From positions 1 to 5,155 of the forward strand of contig JBELBV010000068.1 of NCBI GenBank assembly GCA_042095135.1: a stretch of DNA of 5,155 nucleotides. Direction: 5' to 3'. This DNA comes from UA16 sp042095135. Its GTDB lineage: Bacteria; Bacteroidota; Bacteroidia; Flavobacteriales_D; Sanyastnellaceae. The position numbers and the translations under genes were made by a program. The notes beneath the pieces are model-generated. The model did not search any database and was not told the DNA's origin. It saw only the letters and a list, made by a program, of their open reading frames with translations. Positions 1 to 5,068 of this stretch are shown piece after piece; position 1 is the stretch's first letter, and each line of letters starts with the position of its first letter.

Positions 1-84
1 TAGGTAGGACGAGCATATGTCCTAAGTAGGTAGGTAGGACGAGCATATGTCCTAAGTAGGTAGGTAGGACGAGCATATGTCCTA
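1..84. repeat. 30-nt tandem repeat with internal hairpin, at window edge
   Basis: Three copies of a 30-nt unit start at 1, 31 and 61; the third diverges from the pattern after 84. Each copy contains the inverted repeat TAGGAC / GTCCTA (5-10 with 19-24, 35-40 with 49-54, 65-70 with 79-84) around the 8-nt loop GAGCATAT, and copies are joined by short TAGG runs. The array is cut by the window start, so its true length is unknown. All plus-strand frames through it contain TAG stops, but two minus-strand frames stay open. It could be a structural or regulatory repeat upstream of the gene at 136, a genome-end repeat, or the start of a repeat-rich minus-strand gene. The repeat is certain, its role is not. 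Confidence 0.95.
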
Positions 85-92
85 GGGCACAT
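1..92 (-). CDS. Possible partial repeat-encoding ORF running off the left edge
   Basis: A minus-strand ATG at 92-90 opens a frame that passes through the whole 30-nt repeat and leaves the window without a stop. It begins MCPRTYARPTYLLR and then repeats a ten-residue unit (TYARPTYLLR). The unit length is a multiple of three, so the frame is kept. A TATA-like ATATAAATG abuts the start. Against it: only 30 codons are visible, the peptide matches no family I recognise, and a second minus frame is also open, so openness is weak evidence. If real, it is divergent from the gene at 136, with 43 nt between the two starts. Confidence 0.15.
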   Translation of the reverse strand, partial: MCPRTYARPTYLLRTYARPTYLLRTYARPT

Positions 93-135
93 TTATATGT
101 CGAATCGAACTTAATAAAACCTCAACAAATTCCAA
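92..135 (+). promoter_or_regulatory. TATA-like element and A-rich leader of the SLATT-like gene
   Basis: The 51 nt between the tandem repeat and the ATG at 136 are A/T-rich. TATAT at 94-98 begins 42 nt before the ATG, a distance close to that of TATA-like elements before the other starts here. An A-rich leader (TTAATAAAAC at 111-120) follows. No exact AAAATTGA is present, so this gene does not show the early-type octamer seen before the helicase. The promoter call rests on composition and position only. Confidence 0.4.
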
Positions 136-1755
136 ATGGGAGATAATAACCCAGCACCACAACTAGCACCACCACCAGCACCAAGTGAAGACGATGGGTC
201 AAAATCCCCCACATTGAGAATCAATATCAGAGAGAAAGACAACGCACGAAAGAGCTTCGACGGGGAGTCCACCAACTATGTGAATTTAGGAAGCAACGTA
301 TTGGGACGGCTCAATAACCAAAGCGCGAGGAGGAGTTCAAGGAATACGGTATTATCGCCTCGAACCGGTCCGCCGGATACCTCTGACTACATGGACGAAG
401 GGTTCGGAAGCGAACTCAGCGACTCTGATACGGGCAGTCGAACCGGCGACAGCAACAGCGAGGATTCGCACGAAACCTACACGCAACCAGCCCAGCAACC
501 AGCACCACAACCCGCAACGCAACCAGCACAGCAACTCGCACCTCAAATGAAGTACAGAAAACTCACCTTTAATGATGTGCGAAGACAGATCAGCAAGTCT
601 TACGAGCAAGACGCGGTCCATCGCTACTCGTCCGCACTCGACATCCTTGCCAGTTACTTGAAAGGCCAAAAAATAATCTATATGGAATCGCGCCATCAGA
701 CGGTGAAGATGCTCAACCGACTCATGCTGCCCGCCATCTTCCTTTCCGCATTGGCATCCGTATTCCAATCACCATTTCACTGTCACCCGCAAGGCGAGAT
801 AATTCTCTCCGCCGTATCGGCATTCGTAGCGTTCCTCTTGTCCATCATCAACTACTTGAAACTGGACGCCTCGGCCGAAGCCTATAAAATCTCCTCCCAT
901 CAGTACGATAAATTGCAAACCTACATCGAATTCCAGTCGGGCAACGTGCTCCTCTTCAGCAACCCCATTCTCACGACGGACAACTTACTTCGCGAGTGGT
1001 ACGAACACAAAAAGGTAATCGACGTCTCTTGTCCGCACAGCGAAAGCAAAAAGGAACTGCGCGACGAGTGGCTCGCCGAGGCCCGTCGCAACAAAATCAA
1101 CGAGATCTACAAGGAGCGGCAAGAGGCAGAAATGTCCCTGATTAGCGAAATGCGCCGCAACATCCAAAACATCGAAGAGAAAATCGGCGACATCAAGGAG
1201 ACCAACCAGTTCATAATCCCGCGCTCCATCCGCTACCGATACCCGCTTATTTACAACACCAACGTGTTTTCCCTCATCAAAAAAATCGACGATTACAAAT
1301 CGAAGACGCTGACGAATCTGAAGAACGTGAAAAATGAAATCCGCTACATCAACTCGCTACAAAAGAAGAGCAATTACAAGTTGTCAAGCACGCATACATC
1401 GCGCGCGGCAGCGCTCTACAAGGAAAAGAAGCATCTCATCAACACGATACTCTTTCTGAACACCGCCTTTTCGATGATCGACCAAATGTTTCAACAGGAA
1501 ATCACAAATGCCGAAATCAAGAACACCTCAAAATGCGCATTCTTTTTCCACGATATTCTCTCTTTGTGTTTCCCTTCAAGGTACAAATCGTGGTGCAGAC
1601 CACCCACCTATGTTCCACCCGAAGAGTGTGGCGGCACCATCCTTCACAAGTTGATGAAGGGCTGCGACATCCACCAAGACCACCTAGACCACCAAGACCA
1701 CCAAGACCACCAAGACCACCAAGAATGCGACAAAAAAGCAGGACAAGAAGCATAA
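136..1755 (+). CDS. SLATT-like two-transmembrane protein with disordered N-terminus and HQD-repeat tail
   Basis: A 539-residue protein starting at the first ATG after an A-rich leader. Residues 1-137 look disordered: Pro/Ala-rich start, Ser/Asp/Glu-rich patch at about 80-112, Pro/Gln/Ala repeats at 117-137. A folded part follows: helices at about 143-190, hydrophobic segments at about 192-211 and 222-241, then YLKLDASAEAYKISSHQYDK (240-259) and a helix ending in LLF at 272-274. A helical pair, two membrane spans and an Ala/His/Tyr-rich helix are the layout of SLATT-type domains, known as predicted pore-forming effectors in nucleotide-signalled bacterial conflict systems; similar proteins recur, from memory, in giant viruses of protists. 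Residues 305-460 are charged and helical, probably coiled coil, with Cys-rich stretches at 466-510. The tail 513-529 repeats His-Gln-Asp and could bind metal. It converges on the helicase gene. The CDS is near certain, the SLATT assignment moderate, and the role unknown. Confidence 0.85.
   Translation: MGDNNPAPQLAPPPAPSEDDGSKSPTLRINIREKDNARKSFDGESTNYVNLGSNVLGRLNNQSARRSSRNTVLSPRTGPPDTSDYMDEGFGSELSDSDTGSRTGDSNSEDSHETYTQPAQQPAPQPATQPAQQLAPQMKYRKLTFNDVRRQISKSYEQDAVHRYSSALDILASYLKGQKIIYMESRHQTVKMLNRLMLPAIFLSALASVFQSPFHCHPQGEIILSAVSAFVAFLLSIINYLKLDASAEAYKISSHQYDKLQTYIEFQSGNVLLFSNPILTTDNLLREWYEHKKVIDVSCPHSESKKELRDEWLAEARRNKINEIYKERQEAEMSLISEMRRNIQNIEEKIGDIKETNQFIIPRSIRYRYPLIYNTNVFSLIKKIDDYKSKTLTNLKNVKNEIRYINSLQKKSNYKLSSTHTSRAAALYKEKKHLINTILFLNTAFSMIDQMFQQEITNAEIKNTSKCAFFFHDILSLCFPSRYKSWCRPPTYVPPEECGGTILHKLMKGCDIHQDHLDHQDHQDHQDHQECDKKAGQEA
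481..545 (+). repeat. Pro/Gln/Ala-coding low-complexity repeat
   Basis: Imperfect repetition of CAACCAGC / CAGCAACC-type words inside the SLATT-like gene encodes residues 116-137, a chain of QPA and QQPAPQ units. It probably forms a flexible linker between the acidic N-terminal region and the membrane domain. Such triplet-rich stretches change length easily between strains. Confidence 0.7.
1672..1724 (+). repeat. 9-nt tandem repeat (CACCAAGAC) encoding His-Gln-Asp
   Basis: Nearly six head-to-tail copies of CACCAAGAC begin at 1672, 1681, 1690, 1699, 1708 and 1717. The second has one substitution (CACCTAGAC, giving His-Leu-Asp) and the last ends in A where the unit has C. The array is in frame and encodes the histidine- and aspartate-rich tail of the SLATT-like protein. 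Near identity of the copies points to recent expansion by slippage. Confidence 0.95.
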
Positions 1756-1761
1756 CGCAGA

Positions 1762-1808
1762 CACACACATACAAAGCACACGCACACACATACAAAGCAC
1801 ACGCACAC
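1762..1808. repeat. CA-rich 21-nt tandem repeat between convergent genes
   Basis: About 2.2 exact copies of a 21-nt unit containing CATACAAAGCACACGC fill the 58-nt gap between the stop of the SLATT-like gene and the stop of the helicase gene. The strand facing the helicase transcript is GT-rich. It would lie in the 3' untranslated region of either mRNA. I see no strong hairpin in it. A transcription-end or insulating role is possible but not shown. Confidence 0.9.
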
Positions 1809-1813
1809 TAAAT

Positions 1814-3484
1814 TCAAAACGGAGCTCTACATATCGGACACGCCTGAAGCATATTGCGAGAACGAATCTCCTGAACACAACCTTGACAGAATCCGTGCCC
1901 ACATCCGAGCGTTTCGCGGTCCACTATTTTTTCCATACACACCGGACAATCATCGTCTTCGCCATGACCATTGTCCTCGCCATCGCCATCGCCGTTTTGC
2001 TCCAGCATCTCTCTCAAATCTCGTTTCGATTCCTGCACGTGTTTCGCATAGGAATCGATGGATATCGTCTTGTCTTCGTCGCCCTCGTCGCCCTCGACAC
2101 CCTCACACGAATCAAACCCGCTCATTTCGAAGCGGAATACGTCCACCGGTTGCTCTTGACCAATCCGATGGCAACGCGCCACCGCCTGATCTTCCACCGC
2201 GGGGTTCCAGTGCGGACTCACAAAGTAGACCTCACTAAAATGCTGTAGATTCAGACCCTCGCACCCCGTCTGTATTTGCAGAATAAGCGCATCGCACCGC
2301 TGCGTAATGATCCGGTTCCGCTCGCTAGTCAGGGTTCGCCCATCAAACGTCTCCACGTGCGACAAACCGCCAGCAATCAACCGCGATTTCAGCGCATCAA
2401 TCTCACCCCGGTAGTGGCAGAAGACCAGCTTCGACCGCCCGTTGTCCTTACGCCCAAGGATCGTTTCGACCACCGAATCGATCTTGCTCGAGGAGCGAGC
2501 GCCATCGTACAAGGCCGGGTCATCTTCCAGCGCGCCCATGTCGACCAAGTCCTTTATTTTCCCCCGAAGCATGGGTGGATACACGCACATTTGACGGGCA
2601 CGCAGGAGCGCCACCAACGGGAATTCGCCGCATATTCCATTGACAAGGCCTAAATTGAAACACTTTTCTCCACCTTCAACGACCCCACTGAAGGACAACA
2701 AGGAATGGACGCTTTCCGCCAACTGCCTCTCGACGTCATCGGACCAATCGACCTTGGTCGTGACGCATTGCAACGGAGGCAACGCAAGTCCAATCTCCGC
2801 CTTGGTCCGCTTCAAGATAAATCTGCGCACGACATCGGGAATGTTGGTCGGATCAAGGTAGTATCCATTCGGAAGACCCATGGCGGCACACATGCTGTAA
2901 AAGTCAGCCTTCGTGTTCTGAATGGGCGTTCCCGTAACGAGCCAGCGAATCTTCGCCCTTAATTTCAACGCACCCTTATGGACGTTGGTATTGTTATTGC
3001 GAATGTGGTGTGCCTCGTCGAAAACGACCCGGTTCCATTTCACACGATGCAGCATGGAAAGCCCCGTCTTGCGTGTAGCAACCATCCCGTATGTTGTGAT
3101 GACAATGGGCGCGGCGCGCAGCATGGAAACCGAGACGCCCTTCTTGCCCGCACCGTGATACACCAACACGCGGTGTCCCGTCGTCGTTCGAAACACGTTC
3201 TCCCACTGTTCGAGGAGCGCCCGCGGAAGCACAATGAGCGTATGCCTCTTGAAGTTGCACAGCATCACGCCAATCATTTGCATGGTCTTTCCGAGCCCCA
3301 TTTCGTCGGCAATCAGTCCGCCTCGCACAACATTAGCACCAGACGCATCGCCAGACGACGCATCGCCAATCACGTGCCCTTCCACCTCGTTCTGCAGGCA
3401 CCACTCGACCCCTTCCACCTGGTGCGGTTTCGTATCCAAGCCAGCGTCCGCAAGATAGGAGTGAAAGGGTTGAAGGTTCGCCAT
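1814..3484 (-). CDS. SNF2-family helicase/ATPase with C-terminal RING finger
   Basis: A 556-residue protein starting at the ATG at 3484-3482; the frame opens further up only with TTG at 3511. Likely role: ATP-driven translocation on double-stranded DNA, remodelling or displacing proteins, in nucleus or viral factory. Motifs in order: Walker A DEMGLGKT (60-67), motif Ia TLIVLP (82-87), motif II DEAH (156-159), motif III TGTPIQN (184-190), motif IV LVFCHYRG (353-360), motifs V/VI from TGCEGLNL through HWNPAVEDQAVARCHRIGQ (406-443), the SNF2 signature. An acidic linker (about 460-512) leads to a complete C3HC4 RING: Cys513, Cys516, Cys528, His530, Cys533, Cys536, Cys549, Cys552. The RING suggests ubiquitin ligase activity. 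Rad5/Rad16/HLTF proteins combine the same modules, but with the RING between the helicase lobes and at greater length. Similar SNF2-like helicases are common in large eukaryotic DNA viruses. It converges on the SLATT-like gene and diverges from the small gene at 3706. Family certain, biological target unknown. Confidence 0.96.
   Translation of the reverse strand: MANLQPFHSYLADAGLDTKPHQVEGVEWCLQNEVEGHVIGDASSGDASGANVVRGGLIADEMGLGKTMQMIGVMLCNFKRHTLIVLPRALLEQWENVFRTTTGHRVLVYHGAGKKGVSVSMLRAAPIVITTYGMVATRKTGLSMLHRVKWNRVVFDEAHHIRNNNTNVHKGALKLRAKIRWLVTGTPIQNTKADFYSMCAAMGLPNGYYLDPTNIPDVVRRFILKRTKAEIGLALPPLQCVTTKVDWSDDVERQLAESVHSLLSFSGVVEGGEKCFNLGLVNGICGEFPLVALLRARQMCVYPPMLRGKIKDLVDMGALEDDPALYDGARSSSKIDSVVETILGRKDNGRSKLVFCHYRGEIDALKSRLIAGGLSHVETFDGRTLTSERNRIITQRCDALILQIQTGCEGLNLQHFSEVYFVSPHWNPAVEDQAVARCHRIGQEQPVDVFRFEMSGFDSCEGVEGDEGDEDKTISIDSYAKHVQESKRDLREMLEQNGDGDGEDNGHGEDDDCPVCMEKIVDRETLGCGHGFCQGCVQEIRSRNMLQACPICRAPF
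3342..3368 (-). repeat. 15-nt in-frame duplication before the helicase Walker A motif
   Basis: GACGCATCGCCA occurs at 3342-3353 and again at 3357-3368, offset by 15 nt. On the coding strand this gives the repeated peptide GDASS/GDASG about 11 residues before the Walker A block, between the Q-motif-like region and motif I. It looks like a recent small tandem duplication in a surface loop that leaves the catalytic motifs intact. Confidence 0.7.
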
Positions 3485-3521
3485 CACTAGGATTAGCTCG
3501 GGTTCGTTCAAGGTTTATGTG

Positions 3522-3528
3522 TAATATA
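3522..3528 (-). promoter_or_regulatory. TATA-like element of the helicase gene
   Basis: The minus strand reads TATATTA from 3528 to 3522, beginning 44 nt upstream of the helicase ATG and downstream of the AAAATTGA octamer. Its distance to the start resembles that of TATA-like elements before the other genes in this window. It may also mark the A/T-rich melting region of the early promoter. Confidence 0.35.
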
Positions 3529-3548
3529 GACCAAAGTCGAAAATGGAA

Positions 3549-3556
3549 TCAATTTT
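3549..3556 (-). promoter_or_regulatory. AAAATTGA early-type promoter octamer for the helicase gene
   Basis: The minus strand carries an exact AAAATTGA at 3556-3549, whose last base is 64 nt before the ATG at 3484. In Mimivirus and its relatives this octamer is the established early promoter and usually lies about 50-110 nt upstream of the start codon. The surrounding sequence is A/T-rich (TTATAATAAAATTGATTCC), unlike the coding regions. A chance match in A/T-rich sequence is possible, but position and orientation both fit. It predicts early expression of the helicase. Confidence 0.55.
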
Positions 3557-3665
3557 ATTATAAATTCCAACCAATAAATGAATGCCATATTCATCGTAAT
3601 TCGAAATCCGTTTCATGGCACCCAACGCACCAATACACCAACACACCAATACTTCGGAAAAATCC

Positions 3666-3680
3666 AAATAAAGATTTCTA
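3666..3680 (+). promoter_or_regulatory. A/T-rich putative promoter of the 97-residue gene
   Basis: AAATAAAG at 3666-3673 followed by TCTA at 3677-3680 lies 26-40 nt before the ATG at 3706. The rest of the 221-nt divergent spacer holds the helicase promoter (3522-3556) and a CA-rich imperfect repeat (ACACCAA-type words, about 3629-3653). A TCTA core in A/T-rich flanks has been described for late promoters of the Mimivirus relative CroV, but closer to the start than here, so the match is weak. Confidence 0.25.
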
Positions 3681-3705
3681 TCCCATACATACGAACGCGC
3701 ACACA

Positions 3706-3999
3706 ATGGGAAGAAGCACCAAGCAATACAAATACTCCGAATACAAAACGAAGGAAGAGCGGCAAGAACAAGTGAAAACCATTCTCAACGAAATCACGAA
3801 GCTGGGCTTGTCCATCCAGTACCAACCGGTAAAAGACCTCTACGCACATTTGCGCACATATATCGAACAAGGGGTCGCCGTGAAAATCAACATACCATTC
3901 GATGAAATAGACCGGACCATTGTCGGCGAACTCAAAATAGGCCAAAAGGAAGAGTGCGTCATCTGCCTACAAACCACACCGGGCAACAAGGCGAACTAA
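3706..3999 (+). CDS. Uncharacterised small charged protein (97 residues)
   Basis: Starts at the ATG MGRSTKQYKYSEYKTKEER; the frame is open back to 3517, but that extension overlaps the helicase promoter and reads as low-complexity spacer, so the internal ATG is preferred. The N-terminal third is Lys/Glu/Tyr-rich and helical (about 12-33). A mixed alpha/beta part follows: YQPVKDLYAHLRTYIEQG (about 40-57), the strand VKINIPF (59-65), the helix DEIDRTIVGEL (66-76), and a last strand ECVICLQ (83-89). There is no signal peptide or membrane segment. The CxxC in ECVICL resembles the first zinc-ligand pair of a RING finger, but no further Cys or His follows, so it is not a RING. From memory, short proteins of this pattern recur unannotated in Imitervirales genomes; I know of no function. 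It diverges from the helicase and precedes the SDR by 118 nt. Confidence 0.75.
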   Translation: MGRSTKQYKYSEYKTKEERQEQVKTILNEITKLGLSIQYQPVKDLYAHLRTYIEQGVAVKINIPFDEIDRTIVGELKIGQKEECVICLQTTPGNKAN

Positions 4000-4003
4000 C
4001 CAA

Positions 4004-4046
4004 CCATTTTTCTCTCCACCGCACCACAATCCAACTGAAAAAAAGG
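4004..4046 (+). terminator. Possible 3'-end signal after the 97-residue gene
   Basis: TTTTTCT at 4007-4013 starts 8 nt after the stop codon and fits TTTTTNT, the poxvirus early termination signal. CC-A-TTTTT (4004-4011) can also pair imperfectly with AAAAAAAGG (4038-4046) across a loop of about 25 nt. Mimivirus transcripts end at hairpins, but usually stronger ones. The evidence is weak, and homopolymer runs are expected in such spacers. Confidence 0.2.
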
Positions 4047-4083
4047 CACCAAGCAGACCAACGCGCGTTTAAACAAACCTCAT

Positions 4084-4099
4084 TATATATCAATATATA
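4084..4099 (+). promoter_or_regulatory. TATA-rich near-palindrome upstream of the SDR gene
   Basis: TATATAT and ATATATA flank a central CA, making a 16-nt near-palindrome whose first base is 34 nt before the ATG at 4118. It is the most A/T-rich point of the 118-nt spacer and the likely core promoter of the SDR gene. The following ACATATCGAAC (4104-4114) resembles ATATGTCGAATCGAAC before the gene at 136. No AAAATTGA is present. Confidence 0.45.
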
Positions 4100-4117
4100 G
4101 CAACACATATCGAACCC

Positions 4118-4972
4118 ATGCACAAGATTGCTTTAGTGACAGGCGGAACGCGCGGAGTCGGCAAGGAGATCGCCAAAATGTTCCAACGCCACAACATCGA
4201 CGTGATCATCACCGGACGGACCGAAGAGTCCGCCAAAAGCGCCGCGCACGACCTCAACCTGCGCGGTCCCTGTATGTCGCACGGAGGCAACGTGACCGGT
4301 TACGAACTCGACTTCACGAAACTCGACGAAACCCAACAAGAAACCCAGCTCCTCAATCTTCTCAAAACCCAACAAATCAAACCCACGTATCTCATCAACA
4401 ACGCCGGCGTCCTCATGCTGGACCCCATGAAGCAAATCACGCCCAAGCAACTGAACGTGATGTTCAACGTGAACATTTTTGGTCCTATGCTACTCACCAA
4501 ATATTGTATGCCCCATATGTGGAAGCAAAAAGACGGCGGAATCCTGTTCAATTGCCCTCCCTATGCCATCGATGAGAAAACCACCTACTTAATGCCGTAT
4601 ATGCAAACGAAGCTGGCGCAGACGACCTTCATGCGGTCGCTTGCCAACTCGGTGCCTAACGAGTCGAACGTCCTCGTCTCGAGCTTTTGGACGAACTACC
4701 CGCTCAAGACCGACGCGATTTTGAAACGCGGAATTGGCAGCGAAGCCGATTGTATGCACCCGCGCATCCTGGCACGCACCGTCGAGGAAATCCTGTTTGG
4801 CGACCCGTTAGACCCGGTCAAGCGTCGCGCACACAACGGCGCACAAATCGTCGACAAGCCATTTTTGGAATCCCGAAACATCGACCTTACCGAGTTCCAA
4901 ATGGACAAGAACCACCAACCGCCCCATCTCGACGAGCTGTTCGCATCACACTTGAAAACGGCAACTAAGTAA
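4118..4972 (+). CDS. Short-chain dehydrogenase/reductase, HSDL2-like
   Basis: A 284-residue Rossmann-fold oxidoreductase using NAD(P)H; the substrate cannot be read from sequence. The start is the first ATG after the TATA-rich spacer, three residues before the first beta strand (IALVTGG). Visible: cofactor-binding TGGTRGVG (8-15), GR at 33-34 after the second strand (Arg34 is compatible with NADPH), the structural NNAG (94-97), Asn119 in NVNIFG, and YMQTK (Tyr161, Lys165) of the Y-x3-K active site. The usual catalytic Ser position is Cys146 in FNCPP, where HSDL2-type enzymes have N-x-SPP. Further HSDL2-like traits are the long gap between this site and the Tyr, FWTNYPLKTDA (190-200) in place of the family's WP-T-I-T-A segment, and a C-terminal block ending in PHLDELF (269-275). 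The SCP2 domain of full HSDL2 is absent. HSDL2 is peroxisomal or mitochondrial and linked to fatty-acid metabolism; whether that applies here is unknown. Probably a host-derived accessory gene. Confidence 0.93.
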   Translation: MHKIALVTGGTRGVGKEIAKMFQRHNIDVIITGRTEESAKSAAHDLNLRGPCMSHGGNVTGYELDFTKLDETQQETQLLNLLKTQQIKPTYLINNAGVLMLDPMKQITPKQLNVMFNVNIFGPMLLTKYCMPHMWKQKDGGILFNCPPYAIDEKTTYLMPYMQTKLAQTTFMRSLANSVPNESNVLVSSFWTNYPLKTDAILKRGIGSEADCMHPRILARTVEEILFGDPLDPVKRRAHNGAQIVDKPFLESRNIDLTEFQMDKNHQPPHLDELFASHLKTATK

Positions 4973-5033
4973 CCAGCAAGTAAAGCAAAGTAAAGTAAAT
5001 TATTTCATAACTGAGATCCTTTATATCGCATTT
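4973..5033. other. A/T-rich spacer after the SDR gene
   Basis: Directly after the stop, AAGTAA/AAAGTAAAG words repeat imperfectly (about 4966-4999), followed by A/T-rich sequence with TATAT at 5022-5026. The TATAT begins 40 nt before the last ATG of the heptamer repeat (5062), matching the distance seen at the other genes. I see no RNA gene and no clear terminator. Confidence 0.4.
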
Positions 5034-5068
5034 ATGAAAAATGAAGAATGAAGAATGAAGAATGAAAA
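5034..5068 (+). repeat. 7-nt tandem repeat ATGAARA, five copies
   Basis: Five heptamers start at 5034, 5041, 5048, 5055 and 5062 (ATGAAAA, three ATGAAGA, ATGAAAA). Because seven is not a multiple of three, the five ATGs fall in all three frames. The frames from the first four end quickly, and only the ATG at 5062 stays open to the window edge. On the minus strand the run reads as Phe/His/Ser-rich sequence. Confidence 0.9.

Noticed and set aside
1..84. CRISPR array
   Set aside because: The 30-nt units are directly joined with no unique spacers, and the setting is eukaryotic-viral.
1..84. Telomeric repeat, from the TAGG runs
   Set aside because: The unit is a 30-nt hairpin sequence, not a simple short telomere motif; a genome-end role cannot be shown from one partial array.
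1730..1736. TTTTTGT on the minus strand as a poxvirus-like termination signal for the helicase
   Set aside because: It lies 78 nt after the stop inside the opposing coding region and is easily explained by Lys codons there.
1517..1902. Minus-strand frames reading GGL or VVL repeats and a plus-strand frame reading PPRPPR
   Set aside because: They are other-frame readings of the 9-nt CACCAAGAC array and the CA-rich repeat; repeats whose length is divisible by three stay open in several frames.
2978..3490. A 170-residue plus-strand open frame, with others at 1883-2248, 2276-2653 and 2705-2962
   Set aside because: All lie opposite the SNF2 helicase, whose motifs prove the minus strand is coding; their His/Arg-rich translations are antisense shadows.
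3485..3511. Nine-residue N-terminal extension of the helicase from a TTG codon
   Set aside because: TTG starts are not expected in a eukaryotic virus, and an ATG at 3484 lies at a promoter distance that fits AAAATTGA.
3517..3705. 63-residue N-terminal extension of the small protein from the ATG at 3517
   Set aside because: It crosses the helicase promoter and a CA-rich repeat and has spacer-like composition; the ATG at 3706 begins the well-patterned part.
3958..3999. RING finger in the small protein broken by a frameshift
   Set aside because: ECVICLQ looks like a RING start, but no frame downstream supplies the remaining Cys/His ligands.
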